Assembly (NCBI RefSeq): GCF_003012775.1 | Contig: NZ_PXYG01000002.1 | Coordinates: 248,001-312,000, forward strand | From: Zobellella endophytica | Lineage (GTDB): Bacteria > Pseudomonadota > Gammaproteobacteria > Enterobacterales > Aeromonadaceae | Reading direction: 5' to 3' | DNA length: 64,000 nucleotides | Translations under genes and position numbers: made by a program | Notes under the pieces: generated by a model | Seen by the model: the letters and a program-made list of their open reading frames with translations, nothing else | Told to the model about the DNA's origin: nothing | Databases searched by the model: none | Shown here: piece after piece, positions 16,390 to 24,782 of the stretch | Numbering within the stretch: position 1 is the first letter of the stretch | Layout: the number at the start of each line of letters is the position of its first letter

Positions 16390-17622
16390 TCAGATATAGT
16401 TGAACAAACTCATGTTCTGTACCTTGCCGAACATGCTCTGGGTGGCCTGCAGCGCCACCATGGTCTGGCTGAACTCGCCGGTGGCCTTGGCGTAGTCCAG
16501 ATCCTCCATGCCGCCGCGCAGCTTTTCCAGGGTCAGCGACATATCTTCGTGGGTCAGCTTCTGGTTGTCCAGCCGCTGCATGCGGTTGCCGGTGTCGGCC
16601 CGAACCCGGGTAAAGTGGCCGGCCATGGCGTCCAGTTCGTCCAGCACGTCGATCAGTTCGCTCTGGCCGGTGGGGTTATGGCCATCGCTGGCCAGCCAGT
16701 CCTTGGCCCGGTTGAGCACCTCGAACACATCCCGCAGATCCTGCCCGGTGCCGTCGCTGACCGCGGACGACAAAGTCACCTCGTCACCGGCGGCCGCCTC
16801 CCCCTTGACGGTGATCTCCACCCCGTCCACGGTCAGCGGTGTTCCCGGCTGATAGACCACGGGGGCACTGACATTGCCGTCCTTGTCGGTGATGGTGACC
16901 TCCAGCTCGCCGGGGGTGGCGCCGTCGGCAAAGCTCAGGGTATAGGGATGGGCGTCGGTAAAGGCGGCCTTGTCATCGATGTGGGCCCGCTCCACCCGCA
17001 GGTGATCGCTGCGATCATTGTCGACCAGATCGTAGCGCACGGTGAAATCGCCGCGCGGATTGGGCACTCCGCCGAACACCAGCTCACCGTCGTGGTTGAG
17101 CCCCACCTTGACGTTGTCGCCCACCGCCATGTCGCGCTGGCCGCTGTCGCCGGAATAGACCACGCTGCCGTCGGACTGGCGGGTAAAGGGGGCGGTATCG
17201 GTCTGGAAGCCGCCGAAAATATACTGGCCGAATTCATCCTGGGTGTTGGCCAGGTCCAGCAGCTCGTCGATGCGGTTCTGCAGCTCCACCCCGTAGGCGT
17301 CGCGCTCCTGCTGGGTCATCGCCGGGTTGTTGGCGCCCAGCATGATCTCCTTGACCTGCTGGGTGATGTTCTCGGCACTGCCCAGGGCCCACTCTTCCCG
17401 GCGCAGCCGGTTTTCGGCCAGATTGATGTTGTTCTGATACTGGTCTAGCTTACGCAGCTCCTGCTTGTAGTTGAGGATGCCGTTGGCCGACACCGGATCA
17501 TCACTGGCGTATTCCACCCGTTTGCCGGACGACATCTGGGCCAGTTGCTGGTTGGCCTCGGAGGTACGGCCGCTGATGTTGTTCAGGTTACGCTGGATAA
17601 ACTGAAAGCTGGCTACCCGCAT
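16390..17622 (-). CDS. flgL: Flagellar hook-filament junction protein FlgL (HAP3)
   Basis: FlgL joins the hook-associated protein FlgK to the filament. It is flagellin-like at both ends: MRVASFQFIQRNLNNISGRTSEANQQLAQMSSGKRV at the N-terminus and a helical C-terminus with MEDLDYAKATGEFSQTMVALQATQSMF. The middle, about 120-290, is a variable insert, making the 410-residue protein longer than the 317-residue E. coli form and close to Vibrio forms. Two ATGs are adjacent; GGAG lies 5 bases from the second, so I start at 17622. It follows flgK by 9 bases. Confidence 0.94.
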   Translation of the reverse strand: MRVASFQFIQRNLNNISGRTSEANQQLAQMSSGKRVEYASDDPVSANGILNYKQELRKLDQYQNNINLAENRLRREEWALGSAENITQQVKEIMLGANNPAMTQQERDAYGVELQNRIDELLDLANTQDEFGQYIFGGFQTDTAPFTRQSDGSVVYSGDSGQRDMAVGDNVKVGLNHDGELVFGGVPNPRGDFTVRYDLVDNDRSDHLRVERAHIDDKAAFTDAHPYTLSFADGATPGELEVTITDKDGNVSAPVVYQPGTPLTVDGVEITVKGEAAAGDEVTLSSAVSDGTGQDLRDVFEVLNRAKDWLASDGHNPTGQSELIDVLDELDAMAGHFTRVRADTGNRMQRLDNQKLTHEDMSLTLEKLRGGMEDLDYAKATGEFSQTMVALQATQSMFGKVQNMSLFNYI

Positions 17623-17631
17623 CATGGCTCC

Positions 17632-19581
17632 TTAACGTATCTGCAGTAATGTGTTCATGGTTTCACTGGCCACCGTCACCACCCTGGCGGCCGCCATGTA
17701 GGATTGCTGGAAACGCAGCAGGTTGGCGGCTTCCTCGTCCAGGTTGACCCCGGAGGTGGACAGCATGCGATCGTGGGATTGTTCATAAGCCACCCCGGCC
17801 GCCTGGGCCTTTACCTTCTGGTTGTAGGTCAGGCTGCCGATGCCGACGGTGGTCTGGTTCAGGCTGTCGGTCACCGTCGACTTGCCGTTGTTGAGCCATT
17901 TCCTGTTCTGCAGCTCGGCAAAGGCCAGGGCGTTGGTGTTATTGCCCGAGCCGGCGGCGGCCTTGATCTGGAACTGGTCGAACAACTCGGCCTCGCCATT
18001 CAGGCTGATCTGCACGTCGTTGAAGGCGATGTTGCCGTCGGCGTCGGGCACCCCGCTGAACAGGCTGGCGCCGCCCTGGTCGAGCACGTTGTATACCAGG
18101 CCGCCGGCGCCGTCGTCTTCCACCTTCAGGGTCAGCGGATAGTCCGCGTCGGCCAGGGCCGGGGTGCCGTCGGTCAGGGAGACGCCGGGGTTGGCGGTGC
18201 CGGTGTTGTCGCCGTTGGGGCTGGCCATCAGCCGGCTGGACGCCGCTATCTGGTCACCGGTGTTGAGGTTCACCTTGAAGTCGCTGGCACCCTGCCGGCT
18301 GGGCCGGACCAGCATCTCGTCGCCCGGGGCGAGCGAGCCGGGTGGCGTTTCCGTCAGTGTCAGGCTGAATCCCAGCCCTTCGGGGCTGATCTTGCCGTCG
18401 GCACCGATATCGGCGGCAGCCACGGTGGTCTGGGTGCCGGTGACCATATCGGTAAACACATAGTCCCCGTTGGCCTGGTATTTAAGCTGGTATTCACCGC
18501 CGGTGAGGGCGCCGGTATCGGTGATCTCCACCGCCCCCGCCACCCCGGCGTTGTCACTGTAAAAGCGCCGGGCCTGGGCATCCGGGGCGTTGATGTCGTT
18601 GAACAGGTCGAGCCCGGGGTTGCCGTTCAGATCCACCCCCTGACGCTGAATATCGTTGAAGGCATCGGCAATGCCCAGGGCGGTCTTGCCCATCTCGCTC
18701 AGGGTCGGGCCCAGGATCTGATCCCGGTAGCTGAACAGAGCGCCCAGCTCGCCGCCCAGGTTGCCGCCCTTGAGCCGGGTGCTGAAATCCGGTTGCCTGG
18801 GGTTGCTCAGATACAGCTCGGTCTGCTGCTGATCCGGGGAGCCGGGCCGGGCCTCGAGGGTGAAGGCCTGGTTGCCGGCCACCAGGGGCTCGCGCCCGCC
18901 CAGCATCACCGACACCATGCCCTTGCTGTCTTTGACCGTGGTGATATGCACCTCCTGGCCGAGCTTCTGGATCAGCCGGTCCCGTTGATCCAGCAGGTCG
19001 TTGGGGTTGCCGTGCTGCCCCGCGTTCACGATCTGCTGGTTCAGCTCGGCAATGCCCGCCGCCAGGGTGGTGACGTGATCGGCCCGGGAGCTGATATCCC
19101 GGTTCTTGATGTTCATTTCCTGATCCAGGGCGCTGTACAGCTCGTTGAAATAGTTGGCCACGTCCCCGGCGTTGGTCAGCATCAGGTCACGGTTGCCCAG
19201 GTTGCCGGGGTTGTCCACCACCGCGCTGATGGCGCTGTACAGATCATCCAGGCTGGAGGAGATGCCGGTGTTGACATTGGTCAGGCTCTTGTCGAGGAAG
19301 CTGAGGTGGTTGTACAGCGCCTCGGCACCGGCTTTTTCGGTGTTGTTGATCAGCACGTCACGAAAGGCGTATTCCTGGTACAGACGGGTGACGTCGCTGA
19401 CCTTGGTGCCGGTGCCGTAGAACTGGCCGCCGGAATACAGGCTGTCGGTGGCCAACTGCTCCACCCGCTGGCGGCTGTAGCCCTCGGTGTTCACGTTGGC
19501 GATGTTATGACCGGTGGTCGCCAGTTGCGACTGGGCCGCCAGCAGGCCGCTGACGCCGGTTTGATACATGTCGATGGCCAT
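17632..19581 (-). CDS. flgK: Flagellar hook-associated protein FlgK (HAP1)
   Basis: FlgK is the first junction protein at the hook tip, exported before FlgL. The 649-residue protein starts MAIDMYQTGVSGLLAAQSQLATTGHNIANVNTEGYSRQ with the basal-body/hook N-terminal motif. It ends with the family C-terminus (SGVNLDEEAANLLRFQQSYMAAARVVTVASETMNTLL). The central domain, about 330-540, is enlarged relative to the 547-residue enteric protein, as in Vibrio. It lies between flgJ and flgL with gaps of 9 bases or so and is likely co-transcribed with both. Confidence 0.95.
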   Translation of the reverse strand: MAIDMYQTGVSGLLAAQSQLATTGHNIANVNTEGYSRQRVEQLATDSLYSGGQFYGTGTKVSDVTRLYQEYAFRDVLINNTEKAGAEALYNHLSFLDKSLTNVNTGISSSLDDLYSAISAVVDNPGNLGNRDLMLTNAGDVANYFNELYSALDQEMNIKNRDISSRADHVTTLAAGIAELNQQIVNAGQHGNPNDLLDQRDRLIQKLGQEVHITTVKDSKGMVSVMLGGREPLVAGNQAFTLEARPGSPDQQQTELYLSNPRQPDFSTRLKGGNLGGELGALFSYRDQILGPTLSEMGKTALGIADAFNDIQRQGVDLNGNPGLDLFNDINAPDAQARRFYSDNAGVAGAVEITDTGALTGGEYQLKYQANGDYVFTDMVTGTQTTVAAADIGADGKISPEGLGFSLTLTETPPGSLAPGDEMLVRPSRQGASDFKVNLNTGDQIAASSRLMASPNGDNTGTANPGVSLTDGTPALADADYPLTLKVEDDGAGGLVYNVLDQGGASLFSGVPDADGNIAFNDVQISLNGEAELFDQFQIKAAAGSGNNTNALAFAELQNRKWLNNGKSTVTDSLNQTTVGIGSLTYNQKVKAQAAGVAYEQSHDRMLSTSGVNLDEEAANLLRFQQSYMAAARVVTVASETMNTLLQIR

Positions 19582-19590
19582 GGTGTGTCC

Positions 19591-20571
19591 TTATGCTTGG
19601 GCTGCCAGCCGGGTAACGGTATTGAAAATCGACGTCAATTTATCGGCGTATTTGGGGTCGGTGGCGTAACCGGCCTGCTGCAGCGCCTGAAAATACTGTC
19701 GGGGCGAACCGGTTTGCTGCAATGCCTTGCCGTAGCGAGGGTTGTCATGCAGAAACTGCACGTAATCGTTAAAGCTGTCGTTAAAGGAGGCATAAGAGCG
19801 AAACGGCGCCTGCACCTTGACCGCGATCCCCTGTTCATATTCCAGGGTGTTGACCCAGGTTTTTTCCGACTGCCAGCTTTTATCGGCCTTGATGCCGAAA
19901 AGATTATGGCTGGAGTCGCCATTTTTTCTGCCGATGATCTTCTTGCCCCAGCCGGTTTCCAGCGCCGCCTGGGCCAGCATGGCTTCCGGCGCCAGGCCGA
20001 GCCGCTTGCCGGCCTCGGTGGCGGCCGGCAGCAGCCGCCGGACGAACTCCTCCGGCGAGCGGAACGGCTCGGCGGCGCTGTGGGTCACCCTGTTCGCGGG
20101 TGCGGCCTCCTCTGCCGCGGCCCGCAGCGGCGGCCTGGCCTGCTCGGGCGCGCCTTCACCGTCTTCCCGTTTGGGCGGGCGAATGGTCTTGCCGGACACC
20201 CGGCGCACGTCGGCCAGATCGAAATGCCGGGCCTGGGGCGCCCCGGCCGCCTCTTCCCCGCCCAGTTGTTTGACCACCAGATCCGCCAGCCCCAGGCTGC
20301 CCTGGCGACTCAGCTCGGCGGTCATCTGTTCGTCGTGCATATCCTGGTAGAACTGGGTATAGCGACTGTTCATCGGGCTGTCGGCCTCAAACACCCGGTT
20401 GGCCTCGCGCATGGACTTGAACAGCTGCTGGGTAAAGAGGCTCTCGAACTGGCGGGCAGCTTCATCCAGCGCCTTGCCGCGGTCATCCTCGAAGGACTGC
20501 TGGCGCAGCCGGTCCAGCCCCTGCAGATCGTTGACCAGCAGGCTGTTCTGAAACGAGTCGATAGCTTTCAT
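19591..20571 (-). CDS. flgJ: Flagellar rod assembly protein and muramidase FlgJ
   Basis: FlgJ caps the growing rod and cuts peptidoglycan to let it through. The N-terminal rod-binding domain (residues about 20-110) has ARQFESLFTQQLFKSMREAN. A Pro/Glu-rich linker follows, and the C-terminal glucosaminidase domain starts near 160 with LAQAALETGWGKK, where the Glu is the catalytic acid, and ends near ATDPKYADKL. Length 326 matches the dual-domain gammaproteobacterial form. A 314-base repeat-filled gap separates it from flgI upstream, so translation of flgJKL may depend on read-through of that array or on a local promoter. Confidence 0.95.
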   Translation of the reverse strand: MKAIDSFQNSLLVNDLQGLDRLRQQSFEDDRGKALDEAARQFESLFTQQLFKSMREANRVFEADSPMNSRYTQFYQDMHDEQMTAELSRQGSLGLADLVVKQLGGEEAAGAPQARHFDLADVRRVSGKTIRPPKREDGEGAPEQARPPLRAAAEEAAPANRVTHSAAEPFRSPEEFVRRLLPAATEAGKRLGLAPEAMLAQAALETGWGKKIIGRKNGDSSHNLFGIKADKSWQSEKTWVNTLEYEQGIAVKVQAPFRSYASFNDSFNDYVQFLHDNPRYGKALQQTGSPRQYFQALQQAGYATDPKYADKLTSIFNTVTRLAAQA

Positions 20572-20610
20572 ACCTTACATCCGTCCGTTTGGCTTGGTTA
20601 AACCCAGGCC

Positions 20611-20880
20611 TTTTTTGGTCCAATAAATGGGACCCGGCAGGCCGGTCGCGGGCATGCCTTGTCGTAGGGTCGATTTCAATCGACCGACTCTTTTTGGTCC
20701 AATAAATTGGACCCTACGGGCCGGTCGCAGGTAAGCCTTGTCATAGGGTCGATTTCAATCGACCGATTTTTTGGTCCAATAAATTGGACCCTACGGGCCG
20801 GTCGCGGGCATGCCTTGTCGTAGGGTCGATTTCAATCGACCGATTTTTTGGTCCAATAAATTGGACCCTACGGGCCGGTC
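20611..20880. repeat. 77-bp tandem repeat array between flgI and flgJ
   Basis: About 3.5 copies start at 20611, 20691, 20768 and 20844. Each copy has two hairpins, GGTCCAATAAATTGGACC and GGTCGATTTCAATCGACC, each flanked on the outer side by CCTACG or CGTAGG, so the unit is a pair of REP-like elements in opposite orientation. The first copy is the most diverged. The rest of the 314-base flgJ-flgI gap holds no gene. Confidence 0.92.
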
Positions 20881-20885
20881 TCGCT

Positions 20886-21989
20886 TTAAATAATCACCAG
20901 CTCGCCCTGGATGGCGCCGGCCTGGCGCAGCGCTTCCAGTATCGCCACCAGATCGCCGGGGGCTACGCCCACCTGGTTGACCGCCCGCACCAGGTCATCC
21001 AGGGTGGTACCGGTATCCAGCTTGAACATGCGCCCGTCCTGCTGTTCCACGTTGATGGTGGTGTTGGGCACCACCACGGTTTCGCCGCCGGCTAGGGCAT
21101 TCGGCTGGGACACCTGCGGGTTTTCGGAAATGGTGATGATAAGCCCGCCGTGGGTAATGGCGGCGGGCTTGAGCTGAACCTGCTGGCCGATGACCACGGT
21201 ACCGGTGCGGGAGTTGACGATGATCTTGGCGGCTTCGTCGGCCACGTCCACGGTCAGGTTTTCCAGGCTGGACAGGTAACTCACCCGCTGGCCCGGATCC
21301 CGGGGCGCGTACACCTGCACCGAGGTGGCGTCCAGCGCCTGGGCGCTGTTGGGGCCGACCAGATCGTTGATCACCTCGGCCATGCGCTTGGCGGTGGTGA
21401 AGTCGGGCCGGTTCAGGTTGAAGGTGATGGTGTCCCCCCGGGAGAAGGAGTTGGCCACCTCCCGCTCGACCATGGCCCCGCCGGGAATCCGTCCCACCGT
21501 GGGGGTATTGATCATGATGGAGGAGCCGTCGGCCCCTTCTGCACCCAGGCCGCCGACCACCAGGCTGCCCTGGGCCAGGGCGTAGACCCGGCCGTCCACC
21601 CCCTTGAGGAAAGTCTGCAACAGGGTGCCGCCGCGCAGGCTCTTGGCCTCGCCGATGGCGGAGACGGTGATGTCGATGGTCTGGCCCGGCTTAGCGAAGG
21701 GCGGCAGCTCGGCATGCACCGCCACCGGCGCCACGTCGTTCATCTTGGGCCGCACGTTTTCCGGCACCGTGATACCGAAGTTGTTGAGCATGGTACGAAA
21801 GGTCTGCTGGGCAAAGGCGTTGTTGCGTTCGCCGGTGCCGGGCAGGCCCACCACCAGGCCGTAGCCCACCAGCTGGTTGGCACGGACCCCGGCTACCGAG
21901 CTGATATCCTTGATACGCGCGGCCTGGGCCGGCGTCATCAGGGCCGGCAGCAACAGCAGGCTCATCAGCAAAGCGGTAAATGGTTTCAT
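20886..21989 (-). CDS. flgI: Flagellar P-ring protein FlgI
   Basis: FlgI forms the P ring in the peptidoglycan around the rod. The 367-residue precursor has a Sec signal peptide ([24 protein letters not shown]) and then the strongly conserved [30 protein letters not shown] and [12 protein letters not shown]. The C-terminal end [20 protein letters not shown] is canonical. It is downstream of flgH with a 175-base gap carrying two REP-like copies. Length is normal. Confidence 0.96.
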   Translation of the reverse strand: MKPFTALLMSLLLLPALMTPAQAARIKDISSVAGVRANQLVGYGLVVGLPGTGERNNAFAQQTFRTMLNNFGITVPENVRPKMNDVAPVAVHAELPPFAKPGQTIDITVSAIGEAKSLRGGTLLQTFLKGVDGRVYALAQGSLVVGGLGAEGADGSSIMINTPTVGRIPGGAMVEREVANSFSRGDTITFNLNRPDFTTAKRMAEVINDLVGPNSAQALDATSVQVYAPRDPGQRVSYLSSLENLTVDVADEAAKIIVNSRTGTVVIGQQVQLKPAAITHGGLIITISENPQVSQPNALAGGETVVVPNTTINVEQQDGRMFKLDTGTTLDDLVRAVNQVGVAPGDLVAILEALRQAGAIQGELVII

Positions 21990-22043
21990 CTATTCACTCC
22001 CTCAAAGGGCATAAGTACTGTTGGGCACATCCATTCACTCGGC

Positions 22044-22068
22044 TGGTCGAATAAATTCGACCCTACGG
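22044..22068. repeat. REP-like hairpin copy 1 between flgI and flgH
   Basis: The hairpin GGTCGAATAAATTCGACC followed by CTACGGC is the same family as the flgJ-flgI array, with different stem-centre bases. Confidence 0.8.
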
Positions 22069-22092
22069 CTCAGATACAAACCTTGCATCAGG

Positions 22093-22117
22093 TGGTCGAA
22101 TAAATTCGATCCTACGG
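22093..22117. repeat. REP-like hairpin copy 2 between flgI and flgH
   Basis: Second copy in the same orientation, differing from copy 1 by one base (GATCC for GACCC), 49 bases away. Confidence 0.8.
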
Positions 22118-22164
22118 CCCCGGCCCGCAAGCACAGTGGTTTTTCTTCCAGCTTCAAGTTGCCC

Positions 22165-22842
22165 TTAAAACGGAAACCAGGGGCTGTTGAAGAACTGGGC
22201 CAGCCAGCCGCGGCTCTGGGTATTGGCGAAATCCCCGGTGCCGCCGTAGTAGATCCGCGCGTTGGCCACCCGGGTCGATTCCACCCTGTTGTCGGGGCCA
22301 ATGTCCTGCGGCCGGACCATGCCGGTAATGCGCACATACTCCTCGCCGGTGTTCAGCATCAGCCATTTCTCGCCCTGTACCGCCAGGTTGCCGTTGGGCA
22401 GTACCTGGGCCACGCTCACCGTGATGCTGCCCTGCAGGCTGTTGCTCTGGTTGGTGTTGGCCTGGCCGTCGAATTCGTTGTTGCTCGACATCTCGGCGGA
22501 AATCGGATAACCGCCGATGTTCACCGGCACCCCGCCCAGGCTGAGCGGGTTGATGCCCAGGCTGGAGTCCTTGCCCTGCTGGGTAGTGGCCCGCTTCTGC
22601 GCCCGGGTCGATTCGGACAGATCGATGGTGATGATGTCCCCCACCCGGTGCGCCTTGATATCGGAATACAGGTTGTTGGCATAGGTGTCCTGGTAAATGG
22701 CGCCGTTGGGCTCCAGCATCGCCTGCTGGGACACCGGGATCACCGGGGCGTACGCCGGATCGTCCGGCTTGGGGGTATAGGGCGTGGAAGCGCAGCCCGC
22801 CAGCAGCATGGCCAGGACAACCGGCACAGATCGCATCGTCAA
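22165..22842 (-). CDS. flgH: Flagellar L-ring lipoprotein FlgH
   Basis: FlgH forms the L ring in the outer membrane. The 225-residue precursor has a lipoprotein signal with lipobox LLAGC (Cys near residue 17). Family motifs include GAIYQDTYANNLYSDIKAHRVGDIITI, the ESTRAQKRA region and the C-terminal IYYGGTGDFANTQSRGWLAQFF. It begins 7 bases after flgG stops. No unusual feature in the protein. Confidence 0.96.
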   Translation of the reverse strand: MTMRSVPVVLAMLLAGCASTPYTPKPDDPAYAPVIPVSQQAMLEPNGAIYQDTYANNLYSDIKAHRVGDIITIDLSESTRAQKRATTQQGKDSSLGINPLSLGGVPVNIGGYPISAEMSSNNEFDGQANTNQSNSLQGSITVSVAQVLPNGNLAVQGEKWLMLNTGEEYVRITGMVRPQDIGPDNRVESTRVANARIYYGGTGDFANTQSRGWLAQFFNSPWFPF

Positions 22843-22849
22843 TCCCCCG

Positions 22850-23638
22850 TTACAGCTGCTGGTTCACGTAGGCCAGCATGTCATCCACCGCCGAGATGAC
22901 CTTGGAATTCATTTCATAGACCCGCTGGGCCTGGATCAGGTTGACCAGCTCCTCGGTGACGTTGACGTTGGAGCTCTCCAGCATGCCCTGCTTCAGGGCG
23001 CCAAAACCGTCGGCCCCGGCAATGCCCTGCAGCGGCGCGCCGCTGGACTGGGTCTCCAGGTAGAGGTTCTCCCCTTTCGGCTGCAAGCCGGCCGGGTTGG
23101 CGAAGTCGGTGACGATCAGCTGGCCGATGACCTGGGCTTCGGCCTGGCCGGCAATCTGCACCGACACTTCGCCGTTGGTGGCCACGCTGATGCTCTGGGC
23201 ATTTTCCGGGATCTGCATTTCCGGCTGCAGCGGGTAGCCGTTGCCGGGGGTGACGATCACCCCTTCATCGTTGAGGGCGAACTGGCCGTTGCGGGTGTAG
23301 CCGATGTTGCCGTCGGGCAACAGCACCTCGAAAAAGCCGCGGCCGTCGATCATGATGTCGAGCGCGTTGTCGGTGGTCTGCACGCTGCCCTGGGTAAAGG
23401 TTTTCTGGGTCGCCACCACCTTGGAGCCCGCACCCAGCATCAGGCCGGAAGGCAGGTCGGTGTCGGCGGTGGCTCGGCCGCCGGGCTGGTGGATGTTCTG
23501 GTACAGCAGGTCTTCAAAGATGGCCCGCCCTTTCTTGAATCCTACCGTGCTGGCGTTGGCCAGGTTGTTGGAAGTGACCGAAATATTGGTCTGCTGGGCG
23601 TCGAGGCCGGTCTTGCTAATCCACAATGCTGGGTTCAT
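22850..23638 (-). CDS. flgG: Distal rod protein FlgG
   Basis: FlgG is the distal rod subunit spanning the periplasm. The 262-residue protein has the rod/hook N-terminal motif (TNISVTSNNLANASTVGFKKGRAIFEDLLYQ) and the C-terminal MLESSNVNVTEELVNLIQAQRVYEMNSKVI typical of FlgG. It lies 11 bases after flgF in the flgF-G-H run. Length is the standard 260-262 residues. Confidence 0.96.
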   Translation of the reverse strand: MNPALWISKTGLDAQQTNISVTSNNLANASTVGFKKGRAIFEDLLYQNIHQPGGRATADTDLPSGLMLGAGSKVVATQKTFTQGSVQTTDNALDIMIDGRGFFEVLLPDGNIGYTRNGQFALNDEGVIVTPGNGYPLQPEMQIPENAQSISVATNGEVSVQIAGQAEAQVIGQLIVTDFANPAGLQPKGENLYLETQSSGAPLQGIAGADGFGALKQGMLESSNVNVTEELVNLIQAQRVYEMNSKVISAVDDMLAYVNQQL

Positions 23639-23649
23639 GTCGCTCTCCG

Positions 23650-24396
23650 TTAGCCGATGCGCAACAACTGGTCATGGGCTTTGTCATTTTCTTCGGCGTG
23701 GCTCATCATCTTGAGCTGGGTTTCGAAGCGCCGCTGCAGATCGATCAGGTGGGTCATTTCCGCGATGGGATTGACGTTGCTGCCCTCGAGGGCGCCGGCA
23801 ATCAGTTCCACCTGGGCCGAAGGCGGCTCTGCCTCGCCGTCCTTGCGGCGAAACAGGCCATCCAGCCCCTTCTCGATGTCGCCGTTATCCGGCAGCACCG
23901 TCTTGATCCGCTGCAGATCTTCGCCGCCGTTGGCCGGCTCTCCTTCCAGCCGGGCAAAGAGGGTGCCGTCCTTGTTGATCTCCAGCTTTTCCAGCGGCAG
24001 CGGCAAAAAGATGGGGTCGCCGTTGTCGTCCAGTACGTTGAGGCCGTTGCCGGTCTGCAGCAGGCCTTCCGGCGACAGCATCAGGCTGCCGTTGCGGGTG
24101 TAGGCTTCGCTGCCGTCCTTCGACTCCACCGCCAGCCATCCGTCGCCGGCGATGGCCACGTCAAGTTCCCGTCCCGTGGTCTGGATGGGGCCGGCGGCAA
24201 AATTTTGCCCCGGCCGTTCGGTCATGGCGAACACCCGGCTCGGCAGCCCCTCGCCGAAGGCCTGCATGGCGCGGGCCTGTTCCAGATCGGCGCGAAAGCC
24301 GGTGGTGTTGGCATTGGCCAGGTTGTTGGCGCGCAGGGCCACGCTGTGCATGTTTTCCTTGGCGCCCGACATGGCGATATAAAGCAGGTGATCCAT
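23650..24396 (-). CDS. flgF: Proximal rod protein FlgF
   Basis: FlgF is a proximal rod subunit. The ATG at 24396 gives MDHLLYIAMSGAKENMHSVALRANNLANANTTGF, the normal FlgF start, and 248 residues. A longer frame to 24525 would add an unrelated leader and would run across the sigma-54 promoter, so I reject it. The C-terminus has EGSNVNPIAEMTHLIDLQRRFETQLK. It is the first gene of a flgF-to-flgL transcript, separated from flgE by a terminator and its own promoter. Confidence 0.95.
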   Translation of the reverse strand: MDHLLYIAMSGAKENMHSVALRANNLANANTTGFRADLEQARAMQAFGEGLPSRVFAMTERPGQNFAAGPIQTTGRELDVAIAGDGWLAVESKDGSEAYTRNGSLMLSPEGLLQTGNGLNVLDDNGDPIFLPLPLEKLEINKDGTLFARLEGEPANGGEDLQRIKTVLPDNGDIEKGLDGLFRRKDGEAEPPSAQVELIAGALEGSNVNPIAEMTHLIDLQRRFETQLKMMSHAEENDKAHDQLLRIG

Positions 24397-24438
24397 TTCA
24401 GCTCCGTTCGTTGGCTGAGCGGTAATGACGAAATTAAA

Positions 24439-24454
24439 TGCAAGAAAAATGCCA
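24439..24454 (-). promoter_or_regulatory. Sigma-54 promoter of flgF
   Basis: The reverse strand reads TGGCAT-N5-TTGCA with exact -24/-12 spacing, 43 bases before the flgF ATG. Only the sixth -24 base differs from consensus. It makes flgF-flgL a unit independent of flgBCDE. Confidence 0.82.
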
Positions 24455-24563
24455 GCTGGAAGGATGGGGCGACGGGGGAAAGCCAATACCCATAACCCTA
24501 CTTTCGCCAGAAACCCTCCCTTCAACGCCGCTGTTCAATAGCCGTCATCTCCGCCCCCTATGC

Positions 24564-24646
24564 TGTCATCCCCACGAAGGCGGAGATCCAGAACGCCAAC
24601 ACCACATCGGTGCCCAACACCTGGACTCCCGCCTGCGGGAGTGACG
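24564..24646. repeat. REP-like element in the flgE-flgF gap
   Basis: The element begins GTCATCCCCACGAAGGCGG and ends CTGGACTCCCGCCTGCGGGAGTGAC, with an internal CTCCCGC / GCGGGAG hairpin. A related copy is at 58377-58466. The 386-base gap also holds a sigma-54 promoter and a terminator, but no gene. Confidence 0.7.
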
Positions 24647-24705
24647 GGAAAGAGAGCGGGAGTGGCTACAGAGTAATACCAAGGTTTGTCAATGGGTTAA
24701 GAAGG

Positions 24706-24737
24706 AAAACCCCGACGCCTTTCGGCACCGGGGTTTT
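24706..24737 (-). terminator. Terminator after flgE
   Basis: Stem AAAACCCCG / CGGGGTTTT with a 14-base loop that itself pairs in part (CGCC/GGCA). T-runs lie on both sides, so it works in either direction. It ends the flgBCDE transcript 46 bases after the flgE stop. Confidence 0.88.
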
Positions 24738-24782
24738 CTTCCCGCTTCTGGCTTCCAGCATCCAGCATCCAGATTCTAATCG

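Noticed and set aside
17704-20601. 965-codon open frame on plus strand opposite flgK and flgJ
   Set aside because: Shadow of high-GC genes on the other strand; composition is the reverse complement of family-conserved FlgK/FlgJ sequence and has no start signal.
20611-20880. Possible CRISPR array
   Set aside because: Units are adjacent copies of about 77 bases with no unique spacers and no cas genes.
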